Positions 53,030 to 64,000 of a stretch of DNA of 64,000 nucleotides are shown piece after piece. The translations under genes were made by a program, and so were the position numbers. Source of the stretch: Ilex aquifolium (lineage: Eukaryota > Streptophyta > Magnoliopsida > Aquifoliales > Aquifoliaceae); assembly GCA_951799425.1 (NCBI GenBank), contig OX637397.1, positions 21,023,064-21,087,063 of the forward strand, given 5' to 3'. Each line of letters starts with the position of its first letter. The first letter of the stretch is position 1. The notes under the pieces are model-generated. The model ran no database searches and was not told where the DNA came from. It saw nothing but the letters and a program-made list of their open reading frames with translations.

Positions 53030-54565
53030 AAGATTATGTGGATTTTTTCTCACGATTAAACACGTGGGTTGCTAGAGTAGACATTACCTAGAGAGGTGGT
53101 GAATATATTAATTAAAATTATGTTTAAAAATTTTAACTAACTCTACCTCAATTATCTCTTCTCACAATGATTTAACAATTAAGTGTGAGAACCCTTTTTT
53201 AATCACCACAACCCATTAAACTCATGAAGATTGATATATTAATTTTATTAAATTATCGATTAACACTCAATCTCTCACGGTGATCCCAACCCAATGGCAA
53301 CAAACTCACCCAAGCAACTATGTATGATGTAATCAATCAATCAATTTATCAAATAGATAGTGTCTGTGTGTGCTCAAATTACAAGTGTATATGTAAAAAT
53401 AATAAAGAACATAAACAATTTGTTGACACAAAAATCCTTCTCAGGAAAAACTTTATGGGGAACCTTTCTAGGGTTCACCAAAGCCTAATCTACTATCTCA
53501 AAGTTAGTGTACAAGTACTCCTTATACCTCAACCAATACCTTGGTTAGATGCTAATTTCCTTCAATAAACCTCTTTGCCGAAAGTCCCTCTTCGACATTA
53601 TGGATAGCTTTATTTGAAATCTCTGTGGCATGGTTCATTTACGTCTCGAGCGATCTTCTCCACCAAGATCCTTGGTATGCACACTTCCAATGGGTTTGGT
53701 TCAACCAGCCAAGATCTTTTTCTCCAAGGTGTGAGATTGGATAGAAATCACAAGATGGTAGCATTTAGATTTTAGGGACCTAGGGTTGTAATGAGACCTC
53801 CTGATATAAGATAGACTAATTTATCTCTTAAACGCTTACAAGATCCTTAGGATAGGGTTTGTTTTGGGGTCCAAGAAAACACAAATTCATAAACGACTTC
53901 TCGAGTAGTGAGAGAGCGGTTAAAATGTATGCTCACTGAAATAAAATTTAGAATCAAACAAGAACTGTAGAGTAGGGACTGCTCGAGCGACCTCAAAACC
54001 GCTCCAGCAGCCTAAGAACGACCCAGAGGGCGATCCTCTCTACCACACACTTAGCCTTTTCATGAATTTTCTCCTAGGTCTTTAGAGATTGATCTAATGA
54101 AGGCTAGCGAGTATTAGACAATCTCTACTGGTTTTTAAAGCCTAAAACCAAGTAAAAAATTAGTCCACTTGAACAGTAAAAGGTGTTGCTCAAGACGGTC
54201 CGATAATGGGTCAAACTATATTTTCAAAATACAAAGAAGTTTAGAAAAACTTTTCTTTGAAAATAACCTAGGAGCCATACACAGATCAACAAGGATTCCA
54301 TTTTATCACTAATCATCCTAAGTCTAATAAATTAAACTAAGGGTTCTCAGGCCTCTAAGGTCATTACCTTTATCTTAAGCAAGAAGGTTCATATAAAGAG
54401 TTCTTTTGATGTAGCTTGAAGCATGATCTCCTTCGTTCCATTTGACGCTTTCGGATCTTCATCGTTGTAACATCATGACTATGGAATAGGTTGAGATTTA
54501 CATAGACTTCGCGAAATTAGCCAATTACAATACATCATCTAACAATCTCCCCTTTTAGAAATTTT
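53030..54565 (-). repeat. Dispersed LTR-like repeat, minus-oriented copy
   Basis: Bases 53900-54490 match the reverse complement of 4030-4620 with many changes. The end carries CATCATCTAACAATCTCCCC, a string that often borders copia LTRs in plants. The left limit is a guess based on a change of composition, and no target duplication was found. Confidence 0.45.
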
Positions 54566-56744
54566 GTAACAAAATAAACAAGTAAGAAATTAAGATTACT
54601 GCATGCAAACCATTGAACAAAATGAATTGTATATAAATCTCAACACTAGTGTATAAGTACCTAATCTCTAAGTACAAGATCTTTCTTCAAATGTAATTTG
54701 AAGATCATAGTTCTGCACATCACCATTCAAACTAATACCTCGTGAAAAGTATGTGTATGAAATACATAACATAATCACAGGTATGAACATCACCAAGAAA
54801 AGCATAGGGCATATGTGAGACCCGAGCATGCATTGCAAGACATTTTATTAAATTTTGGGGTCTAATATGTAATTTATGATAATTAATTTGGTGGTTAAAT
54901 TATAGTTACGAAAATTATGGGAGTTGGAAAAATTTTAAATTATAACCTTGGGTTGAATTTTGTGATAAGAATTGTGTATGGTTATAAACCATAAAAAGGG
55001 GAAAATGTTTTTGGGTGTAATTTGATAAGAGACGGGAATTATGTGTTCTATGTGCTAATGAGAGAAACTTAAGGGGGCTTAAGTGTAATTAGGTCATGAA
55101 ATGGGTGAGTCACGTAAGAAGACACCCGTCTTCTTAAGCTTCTTCCTTGGGATATATATATATATATATATACATATGATATATATATAAGTATATGTAT
55201 GTGTGTGGGTGTATTCCACAGAAGAATATAGAGAAAAAAAGACAGAGAAAGAGAGGAGCGAAGAGAGAGGAAGAAGAAAGAGATGAGCTAGGAGGGAAAT
55301 AATCCGGTGAAGGAGTTTTAATCTTCCAGTTAGAAAATGGCTTAGAATGGGACAACTTTTCTTGAATCTTGAATTCAAAACAAGTTCTTCTTGGAGAATT
55401 CACAGAGAGTAATCTCTTTCGATAAGAGTTTCATCAATAATTCAATATGTTAAGTTGTTAAAAACGTAGGGAGTAGCTTGGGTTTTTTTGTGGTTGTTAA
55501 TCTTGATTATGGGTATGGTTTCGATTTTGATTTTGGTATGATTATGGGTAGAAAATATTATGTATGTAGGGTTTATAATGGTTGTATAACTGTTTGGGTG
55601 TTGTGAGATTAAAAGAATATGAGTTTAGGATAAGTTGGAACAGGAATGGAGAAGAAGAACATGGTAGAACCAGTACTACATTTAAGAACTAGTTATGGGG
55701 TCTCTGATGAGTGGTAGAATCGATTCTACCAAAGAAGAACCAGTTCTAAGGAAAAACATGCTTGTAGAACCGGTACAACTTGTATCGGTACTAGCGGTTC
55801 AGTTTGAGTGTTTGTGGGAAACTTGCGATAACTTTCTCTAGAAAATTTCAATTGATGTACCATTTTTTTGTTAAACCCAGACTCGTAGATATTTCCAACT
55901 ATATAAGGTACAACACCTAATTCTATTTGGGTGAAAAATGGTGACCATTGGAAGTGGATTGAAATTCTGTAACTATTGAACAAGCCATCATCTTAGTGTT
56001 TTCCGGGAAAAATGAGATAACTTTTCACACGGTAATCCAATTTTAGCCTGTGACCCATGGTTGCAAAACTCGAAATATCTACTCTAAGATGACATTGGTT
56101 TCACCACGTAATTCAAAGTTAATGGAAAGTTTTAACTAGGAGATTATCGTTAAATGTGAACGTGAGAATTAGGGTGCTTGATTATATAATCTAAACTAAG
56201 GTTTTGATTTACATTATATTACCTAAGGAGGGGTAGGGAGATGTGTTATCTTAAGTTTAATCAATCATTTATGCATGAGATGCATAATATCATGTGTTTG
56301 TGGATGGTACTCATATGTCTTATATCGATGTATGTTAGATGCTGAGGCGACGATGTCAGCATTGGGTTCATCGAAATGTTACGGGGGAATGGAATCTGGG
56401 TTTGGATTTAACCCGAGGTGAGTATATTGAATCATATTAATTGAAAATGTGATTGGTTGCTTATACTATACTATGTGTACTAATTGAAATGTGGTATAGT
56501 AGATTATAATTGTGAGTAGTTATGTAATGGGGGTATAAACTGTGAATTGATAATTGGTTATGAGTTTAAGTTTAATTATGAGAAGTAATTTGATAGATTA
56601 TGAACTGTGAAATGGACATTGTTTGTTACTAGCTGTGCTTATTTGCATATGGCTAGATTGTGACTCGATGGCTTATGAACTATGGATTGGTGTTGAATGT
56701 GGTTTTAAATACTTGAATTGATTGTGGGTGCTTACCAATATGTG

Positions 56745-56975
56745 ATTGCCGAGACTATTGGGTGTAAACGGTAGCGATATAATAGCCGAGACTCCCGAGC
56801 ATATACAGGTAGCGATATGATTACCGAGACTGTCGGGCATATATGGGTAGCGATATGATTGCCGAGACTTCTAGGTATATACGGGTAATGATGAGATTGC
56901 TGAAACTCCCAGGCACATGCGGGTAGCAATGAGATTACCAAGACTTTTGGGTGAAAATGGGTAGTCACTAGTTAT
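56745..56975. repeat. 38-bp tandem repeat, about six units
   Basis: The unit reads about ATTGCCGAGACTCCCGGGCA then TATACGGGTAGCGATATG. Five full units and a partial sixth show 20-30 percent change. The repeat lies inside the truncated LTR. Confidence 0.85.
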
Positions 56976-57184
56976 CTTCAAGACTTCAAGGCATTATTGG
57001 ATAGTCGGATATTGGATATTGGGCTTTGGATAGTAGGTGTTGGGTATTGGATATTGGTTATTGGAAGTTAGTTATTTGATGTTAAATTATACTTTTAATT
57101 TGTATGTGAGTTACAATTATAATTACAATGTGCTTATGTGTTTTCTTTCTATATGTTTCGAATATATTCACGAGCGTGTGGTAA

Positions 57185-57210
57185 CCCCCCCCCCCCCCCC
57201 CCCCCCCCCC
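57185..57210. repeat. C26 homopolymer
   Basis: Twenty-six consecutive C on the plus strand follow GGTAA. Such a run is rare in plant sequence and may have an uncertain true length. Confidence 0.9.
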
Positions 57211-58599
57211 ACAATTGTTTGTTTTCAGGTATACGGATTAAGGAAGTGGTCCACTGAGCAGTCTAGTTTGACGTAAAGGTGTTGGTGTCGGACTGTACTT
57301 TATGCTATGAGTTATAATGTACCTGCACCAAAGAGCTGCTGGTGGGATGCCTCTTCAAGTGGCTTTAAGGGAGAAGGGTCCCATAGGGATGGAGCAATGG
57401 ACTCCATACCTCCAGACACCCCTGTCGATAAAGGGGAATTCGTGGCCCCAGCAGGTCTGGAAAGCCCTGTGGAGGTAGGAGGAGACACCGCCAAAGTCTT
57501 ATAGGGAAGAAGAGCTCCTTGAGAAGAGGAGGCCTTCACAGTCTTCACAAGCAAAGGAGTTTTCTGGAGAATTGGTGGAGGTGAGGGAGTCGTCTGAGAA
57601 GGTGGAGGCAAAGACGAGGTTACCCTTGGCATATTTTTAGGAGGACCCAGGTCGCTCCCATATCCAACTTCAGCTTTGCGTTTCCCCCCAGTTCTACTCT
57701 TCCTGAACTGGGCCACCTTGGCCCAGTTCTACTCTTCCTGAACTGGGCCACCTTGGCCCAGTTCTACTCTTCCTTACTGCCTCAGCATCTAGAGCCATCG
57801 AGCCGGGACCTAAGGGAATGAAGTATGTAGGTCAATAAAATTGATGAGAAAAAAGGTAAAACTAGGGATAGAGGGAGAAAACCTTACCAACAGAATCTTC
57901 CACTCCGACTACTGATATTGGAATGGGAGTCTCAACCCTCACCTCGGGAGAACTAAGTGAGCAACGAAGGCTTGATCAGCTCTGAATACCTCTTCGGATG
58001 GCAATCCTCAAGACCTAGCAGGACTAGCCTATCATCTGCTCAGACGTTGGGTCGGATACCTGAAATAACCAAAAGAGACAAGATCAGCAGGTGAAACGCA
58101 GGAATAAAAGTGTCAAGCTAGGCCTCCTCGAACGAGGACTTACCCAAATTATCAGGGCCTGACCAGGACTAAGGTACAAGAAGGGTATTAATAGCATCAC
58201 TCAGGTCAAAATCTCATTCTTTGCCCGACACGAAGAAGAAAAGCTTCTTCCAACCTTTGTGGGAGCTTAGAAGGTTAGTAATTAAGGGTGGGGTCCTCAC
58301 CCATTTTGAAATGTATAGAAAGGCCGTCAGAAAGGGAGAACTTAACGTTGAAGTACTTTATAAGCAAGGGAAACATAGGGGTACCAAGCTCGTTCTTCTT
58401 AAAGAAAATAAGGAGACCCACCAAGATGCCCCAGAAGTTAGGAGAAATCTGGGTTGGGCAGACATTGAAATGTTGAACAGGGAATCTAAGGTCATTCTCT
58501 AAAGAGGTAACAAAGAAGCAGGTCTTCTCGAAAATCTCAGTGTCATACCTAATGTCTACATGGGGACACCAGTAGCGCATACCTTAGGGAAGCTGAACC

Positions 58600-61086
58600 T
58601 GTAAAACCCGAGAACATTTAAACTTTTGTAAAAAGGGGCAAAACGATAATTTGCTACTATGGTACAGGTTGTAAACCTGAATTTTTCTAGAGCTTGGATG
58701 ACGAAACGGACATCACCGTTGGATTCGTCTCGCGAAATCTAGTTACCCTGTCAAATTTCATTAAATTCCAAGTTAGTCGGATTTTTTGCGTTTTACGAGG
58801 CGGTCGAGCCTCGGGAGACCCAAAAACGAAACTCTGAATAAAATTTTAAATTTTGGGAAATAAATGAAGGCAAGTTAAAATAAAAATATTTTGAACTTGA
58901 ATCGGAGCGAAATTTAATCGTTTCGGGGCTAAAACGGACCCGGGAAATAAGGGTTGTGTGGCGCGTTATGGGCCAAGTATTTAAAGGGTATTTAAAGGGG
59001 AGAAAATCAGATTTTCTCCCCATTTGTTCAGCCGATACACGTGATAAAAAGAAGAGAGGGAAAGGGTTTGAGTTCTCCACCTTCTCTCTACGATCTACGG
59101 AGATTGAGAGCTCAAATCCACTCGGGCCAAGAACAAAGGTTGTTCTCCTCACCGAGGGCTACAAAACCATACCAAGGAGGTCGAATTTTGGGCGAAATTC
59201 CAAGGATGAGATTTTGGGAGGCTAGGCTTTGAGCTAGAATCGGGTCTTGGAGGCTTCCTACGGTCGTTTTTACGCTTCAAGAGGTAGGGTTCTCTCCTAC
59301 TAAGGTTTATTCCAAACCTAGGATGTTTTTATGAAATTGGTAGGATGATAGGTTGTGTATCTCTTGCCTATTGTAGTTGATTTGGGTGAAATGAGTATTG
59401 GAACGGGTAAAGATCAATTCTAGCATGGATTGATAATTAGAGATTGTTAGTTGTAATTTCTAGAATTGGGTATGTGAGAATGGCCCAATGTGATTCTTGT
59501 GTTATATGGAATTGTGGGCATGTTATGTGTTTATATATATGCCTTGAGAATTTAAAATGTTGATAGCATGATTATGTGACAACATGCTTGGAAATTGTTT
59601 TATGGGAATTATATGCTTATGATATGATTTTGCCATGAAGTGTGTGAAATGTGTTGTAAATGTTCATATGTCACTCATACCATATTGAACATTGTATTAT
59701 TGTTGCAATGAGACATCACATTGCATATGCATGGGAACATCGCATTTAGTGGGTGTGTGTGCATGGTGGTAGTCAAACACCACATTTGGTGGATGACGGG
59801 TGGGCTCAAGTAAGCTTGGTCGATGACTTAGCCGAGTCTCACGGTTTGCATGGGTGATAGGGTTGGGGTAGCAAGAAGGGCTAGACTATCCCTCGGGTGA
59901 GAGACCCGGTGATTGGATACGCACTCCGTTGGTGTAAGAGCCCATAAAGTGTGTCGGTGTACGCGGAACCGTTGGTGGAAGTCCATAAATTCCGTGTAGG
60001 TTGGGTGACCTTTGGTGTGAGTCCATGAACATCCACCTCTACAAAGACCCTAGGTAGAAGAAGGTCATTTGATGTGCAACATAAATGACGGAATTGGTAC
60101 ACATTGGCACTTGCATGTGTAGAGGAGCCGGGAAGGGCTCGGTTGATACGCATGAATGGGTCTCACCTCATTACATAGCATGGCATTGCAAAATTCCAAC
60201 ATTGAATATACTTTCTTGCTTGGAATGTATGAATTGTTGTTTTGTGGCATGTGAACATTTCATATGCATATAGGTTGGGGAGTAGCCTCTTTTGGAGATA
60301 CCCTATTGAGCGTGGCTCACCCTTTATGGGAAAAATATTTCAGGTGCTAGGTTTACACCGGTGGACGGCTCCCATTTCGAGCCCCAAAGTTGAAGGAAGC
60401 CGACTTGTGGCTTTTATGGTTATTTTGTAAAGTTTTAGTAAGAATTCCATTTTGATATGTAAATATATGGAATTGATTGTAATGAAACTTGTAAAGATCA
60501 TGTTTTACATGGAAATCTTATTACACATGTATTGGATGAATTGGGGAAGGTTTTGAATGGATTGAAAATGAAAAATGGTCGAAAAAGGCAAAACTGGGCA
60601 GACAGTACCGGTACTGAGTACCGGTACGCCCTTTCCAGTAGGTTAACAGTACCGGTATTGTGTACCGGTACATCGGGGTACCGGTACAGTGTACCGGTAC
60701 GGATGGGTACTGGTACTGCGTACCGGTATGCACTTTCTAGTAGGTAAACCGTACCGGTACGCAATACCGGTACGATATGGTACCGGTACACTGTACCGGT
60801 ACACTCTCCAAAATTTTCAGATTTTAAAATGCTTTACCCTATTTTTGGTCTGTGTCTTTCCTTCCCTCCAATGATGTAAATGGACTATAATTGAGTATAA
60901 ATCATGGTATGTTGAATATTGGTTGAACCCAATGAATAATTGAATCCGGTTTACATTGTGAGAAAAGATCCCGGTTAAGAGGATGCTACCGCCGTGGTGT
61001 TAGGTTGAGTGACATCCACGGATACTTCCGCGGGTTGATGGGTGATCAACGGTTAATATAGGACCCCCGGAAAATGGGGTGTCACA
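58600..61086 (+). repeat. Solo LTR (chromovirus-type) inside the second antisense gene
   Basis: The unit is 2487 bp with a perfect duplication GAACC (58595-58599 and 61087-61091). It starts TGTAAAACCCGAG and ends GGGGTGTCACA. It shares termini and layout with 42282-44925 but is clearly diverged. Short ORFs inside have no meaning. A TATTTAAAGG box lies near 58978, before a purine-rich leader. Confidence 0.9.
60606..60802. repeat. Cluster of TACCGGTA palindromes
   Basis: Eleven exact TACCGGTA octamers and one variant (TACTGGTA) lie in about 200 bp, arranged as six close pairs with 3-6 bases between partners. A longer repeat of about 115 bp, anchored by CCCTTTCCAGTAGGT and GCACTTTCTAGTAGGT, underlies part of the pattern. 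It lies inside the solo LTR. Confidence 0.93.
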
Positions 61087-62149
61087 GAACCTGGCAGAAA
61101 GAACGCTCATAAAAGGGGGAGTGACCTCACTGAAACCCACAAGGTCAGAAGCTCGGGGAGTGGACTTAGCGTCCCCAATACTGCCAGAGGTCCCAGCCCC
61201 GCCTTTCTTAGTCTACCCTTTTTGAGATTTCTTAAACCTCGAAGCAGGGCCTAACAAAGGGAAAGGGACCTCTACCTCATCCTCGGCATCAATGGTATCA
61301 ACGCCTGGAAAATTGTCTATTTCGTCACCCATATCCCCTAGGTCATCCTCCTCCAGCTCGAGAGACCCGTCGCCCATGGTAAGAGATATAGAGGAAGCAG
61401 TGGCTCCAGAAGAAGTAGACATGATAGAGTAGGAATAAAAAAGGTTAAAAGAGGCGTAAAGATGAGGGACGTTTAAGAAACAATCCTCAAGAGCTCGGGG
61501 ATCAAGACTCCAGCGGCCAAAGAGGAAAATCCTAGCAGTAATGAAGGGATCTAAGAAGAGAGGGAGAAAAGATAAGGAACGACCTCGACTCCTAAAATAA
61601 CAGAAACGAAAAGTCCAGAAACGGAGTAACCACCTCGAATCTAAGGGATCCAGAATAAATAGCCCCAAGAAGAAGGAAAGGAAGAACAAGGCAGAGGATG
61701 CACCTAGTCGAAGACGATCAACAATTGAAGACCCGAGGTAGATTCAAGGAATGGACTGACCTAGCTTTGTGGAATCTTTGGAATGAATTTGGGTATTTAC
61801 CAATAAAACCCCAGATCGCCAGTAGATTGAAGAAGACAAAATTGTGAAGAAGAAGGAAAGAGGGAAATCTGGAAAGATGAATACCAAGGGAATTCGAAAT
61901 GATTGGCAAAAGCGGTTCAGCCTGAAGACACATTTAAGGTAAGATGTACGGGCAGACACGTGGACCAAGGATGAAGGGTGTGCACGAGAAATGAGGCAAA
62001 AATAACTCACAGCATGTTTGCAACGCCGTAAAAATTGAGAAATGTCCCATCGTGCAAGTCACGAGGGCCAACCAGGTTAAACTCGCTCACCAAGGTCAGA
62101 GGTCAACCCCAACCTAGTTCGTCTACCTGACTGAGGGTTGGGGAACAAC

Positions 62150-62746
62150 TGATGATACCCTAAATATTCCTAAGGTTGAGCTCGGGATTTTAGCTCAGAG
62201 TCTCCAAGCTCAGGCCACTCAGCCCATCTCTAATGACTAGGTAACTTGAGGTCGGTACCTCCTCCCCAGCAACTGCACCTCCACAAGAATAGAACAGAAG
62301 ACAGTTGACTTCCACCCAAGCACCATACATAACGTAACGGCCTTGCATTTGGGCAAATAAGTTGTGACCGTCTCAACAATGTCCTTGGCAATCGCATAAT
62401 AGGCCCGACCGTTGAGAGAAGAAGGCTAAGATCACGCCCAGAATCATGCAAAGCCTATGAAGACCATAAATACGAGACATATCCCTCATGGCAAAAGACA
62501 GGCATCTAGCCTAAGCAAATACCCTATGTAATCTTCCCCTCTTTATCAATATAATCACCCTAGGAGCAAGAAACTCCTTTCAGAGTGGATTAGCCGAGCT
62601 CCTGAACTCGTAAACCACTATAAATTCTCTGTGTGCAAACTCCCATTTCCCTTTGTTTGATTCTTAAAAGCCTAGTAGCTTCGACTAAGCTATTTAGTGA
62701 TCCATTAATCCCTAAGTTCTATTCATTTGCGTGACATCAACCATCA
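62150..62746 (+). repeat. 3' LTR of the second Tat element
   Basis: It starts TGATGATACCC and shares CCTAAGGTTGAGCTCG, GAGTGGATTAGCCGAGCTCC and ACCACTATAAA with the LTRs of the first Tat element, but the middle is different. It ends near GACATCA (62739) or CCATCA (62746). The family is related, not identical. Confidence 0.72.
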
Positions 62747-62751
62747 GCCTT

Positions 62752-63040
62752 GATTACTCAGGCCTAGGAACTGCAGTTGTTGTGCATGAATGACTGAGCT
62801 GGACGGGTTTAGCAACCTCGTGATACGTGGTAGTGACACGAAGAAAATTGGAAAGAAATCACGACTTGGGAAACAATCCTTCTTAATCCCTATCCATTAC
62901 AAACAACAAAGGCAGGGAGTTTATTGAAAATGTAAGTTTATTTATTTGATACTAAATGCAATTGTCTCACTAGATACTTTATATTGACTACTCAGGTACA
63001 AGAACTCAATAATTTATGTACATGAATGACTGAGCTGGAA
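62752..63040. repeat. Two copies of a 50-bp segment about 235 bp apart
   Basis: Bases 62754-62803 and 62988-63038 share TACTCAGG, AAGAACT/AGGAACT and ATGAATGACTGAGCTGG. The first copy lies just after the Tat LTR. The origin is not known. Confidence 0.6.
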
Positions 63041-63242
63041 AAAAAAAAGTTCTTCTATACTGCGAATTGCCCGTAGTCATGAGTTCATGAAAAACAGATC
63101 TTGGCATGTTCATTATTGGTTGTTTGCCTTCTGCTGTTTGCTCTAAAAGCCAGTTTTGTTGGCCAACTATGCTACCCAAATCCTCATTATTCAATATTAC
63201 GTCTGCTTCCCTTAACACCCCTTTTGAACATTCCATATGCAA
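63006..63242 (-). other. Open frame of unknown meaning
   Basis: A 78-codon minus-strand frame (MECSKGVLREADVILNNEDL, then RSVFHELMTTGNSQYR) has protein-like composition. I recognise no family. No convincing splice acceptor was seen upstream. It could be an exon or chance. Confidence 0.2.
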
Positions 63243-63579
63243 GGATTCAATGCTTCAATGACAAGTGAATGAAGTAATGTAAAATTTTAAAAAAAGGGAC
63301 TGGAATGGGAATAACTTCGGTGAGAAACACACACAGGCATACCAGAACCTTGTAAAGGTCGTAGTTGATGGCAGCCAAAGCACAATTATTGCTAGATATT
63401 CTCTTATTCAAGCACCAAACTATTTTTCAAACGTTCCATTTTGGATGACAATCATATTGAAACTAATTTATTACTTGCTGATAAAATGCATGTTACAATG
63501 GAAAAGATAAAGCTAAATTAAAGTTGTTTACATGAGAAATTTGTTGATTGGGGTTGAAATATGAATGCCTCATTGCCAG

Positions 63580-63714
63580 TCAACCAAGTATTCTAGTTGA
63601 AGCTACAGGAAACACCCTCTCTGCATGAGAGTATGACTGGCGAAGTTCCTCGTCTTCATCCCATAGTGTTGCAATTAATCCGGCTTCATATCGACTAATG
63701 CAACATATATTATG
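63580..63714 (-). CDS. Possible last coding exon of an unidentified gene
   Basis: On the minus strand an acceptor-like CTCTCTTAGTGCAG is followed by 44 codons and TGA. The sequence contains SRYEAGLIATLWDEDEELRQ and SHAERVFPVASTRILG, with normal protein composition and phase 0. I do not recognise the family. Upstream exons would lie beyond the right edge. Confidence 0.4.
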   Translation of the reverse strand, partial: HNICCISRYEAGLIATLWDEDEELRQSYSHAERVFPVASTRILG

Positions 63715-64000
63715 CTGCACTAAGAGAGAGTATAGTTGGCTTCTTTACCATCATTAAGTTTTGAATTCTGTTAAATAGTAGCCAAGTATATATGGAATCC
63801 CTTGTTGAACCAATTTTTTCGCGAGTGGACAGCCTTTTGGACCCAAATTGGGACAATAAATTGACAAGTAACAAAAATTGTTCTTGAATTCTCCAAGTGG
63901 AAGGTATAGAAGATGGGTTCTTTATTCTCTAATCAAAGAGCCATTCAAGGAATTCCAAGCCTAGTACTTAGAATCAATAAATAATCAAAAGGGTTGAGAA
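63715..64000. other. Right edge, nothing recognised
   Basis: This AT-rich sequence would be intron if the exon call at 63580-63714 is right. The last 60 bases (AATCAATAAATAATCAAAAG) resemble the LTR text at 33939-33962, a possible sign of another copy starting beyond the window. Confidence 0.35.

Larger units (their letters stand above)
54814..57306 (+). repeat. Truncated chromovirus-type LTR
   Basis: It starts TGTGAGACCCGAGCATGC, like the solo LTRs at 42282-44925 (minus) and 58600-61086. It shares a GA-rich leader region (55205-55290) and a TTTTCAGGTAT block near the 3' part (57222). Compared with those LTRs it lacks the last several hundred bases and the GGGGTGTCACA end, stopping beside the second Tat fragment. 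It contains an (AT)n run (55152-55190), a 38-bp tandem repeat and a C26 run. Confidence 0.7.
57312..61422 (-). pseudogene. Second copy of the Tat antisense gene, split by a solo LTR
   Basis: The ATG at 61422 opens MSTSSGATASSISLTMGDGS, with the acidic LELEEDDLGDMGDEIDNF segment. Coding meets the solo LTR at 61087 and resumes at 58599. The transposon domain follows (HFNVCPTQISPNFWGILVGL, 58275-58580). A GTAAGT donor near 58140 and a TTTCAG acceptor near 58063 match the first intron of the other copy. The Pro/Ser-rich linker ends at 57312. A 35-bp segment is tandemly duplicated near 57708-57777. Internal deletions and stops make it a pseudogene. Confidence 0.75.
57312..62746 (+). mobile_element. 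3' part of a second Tat-lineage element
   Basis: Only the 3' part is present: the antisense gene (57312-61422, split by a solo LTR), a polypurine tract (GAGGGTTGGGGAACAA, before 62150) and an LTR at 62150-62746. No gag or pol is seen. The left side meets a truncated LTR, so the element was cut by deletion or recombination. Confidence 0.75.

Noticed and set aside
58956-60791. Several frames of 60-97 codons in the solo LTR, including Tyr/Arg/Thr/Gly-rich ones
   Set aside because: They translate the TACCGGTA array and purine-rich leader of an LTR and have no coding support.

Overview
The window is nuclear DNA from a flowering plant, probably a eudicot. It is AT-rich and packed with nested transposable elements of plant type: Ty1/copia, Ty3/gypsy of the Tat lineage, L1-like LINEs, TRIMs, hAT and Harbinger-like elements, and a MULE relic. 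The single well-supported host gene is split by GT-AG introns. No operons, ribosome binding sites or CRISPR arrays are present, and I saw no intact tRNA or rRNA gene.

Layout. 1-6.6 kb: a minus-strand copia element runs off the left edge and is inserted in a dead MULE transposase. LTR fragments follow, then a hAT element sitting inside a small inverted-repeat element. 6.6-15.0 kb: a full-length but dead Ty1/copia element with both LTRs and a 5-bp target duplication; its 3' LTR carries a 962-bp hAT-like insertion with an 8-bp duplication. 15.7-36.3 kb (minus strand): DPH2, a subunit of the diphthamide synthase complex, in ten exons spread over 20.6 kb. The exons join into one open frame of 522 codons with correct phase and splice sites. 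The introns hold two nested TRIMs (intron 9), a hAT element plus copia and LINE fragments (intron 6), a decayed piece of 25S rRNA (intron 3), and a LINE split by a non-autonomous LTR element that itself carries a MITE (intron 1). 38.1-49.4 kb: a Tat-lineage element with a deletion joining gag to the end of RT, two RNase H domains, an integrase, an inserted solo LTR, a 27-bp tandem repeat and a multi-exon antisense gene. 49.4-57.3 kb: a gag remnant, a Harbinger-type MITE, and LTR-derived repeats. 57.3-62.7 kb: the 3' part of a second Tat element whose antisense gene is broken by a 2.5-kb solo LTR containing a cluster of TACCGGTA palindromes. 62.7-64 kb: mostly unassigned, with one possible last exon of an unidentified minus-strand gene.

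The genes do not form a pathway. DPH2 is the functional unit; the rest records layered insertion. The points I rate most worth checking are the spliced antisense gene in two Tat copies, an unfamiliar ORF in the non-autonomous LTR element of DPH2 intron 1, a copia element whose presumed primer site is complementary to its own LTR, the TRIM-in-TRIM nest, and the palindrome cluster. Calls come from reading the sequence and from remembered family motifs; no database search was run.
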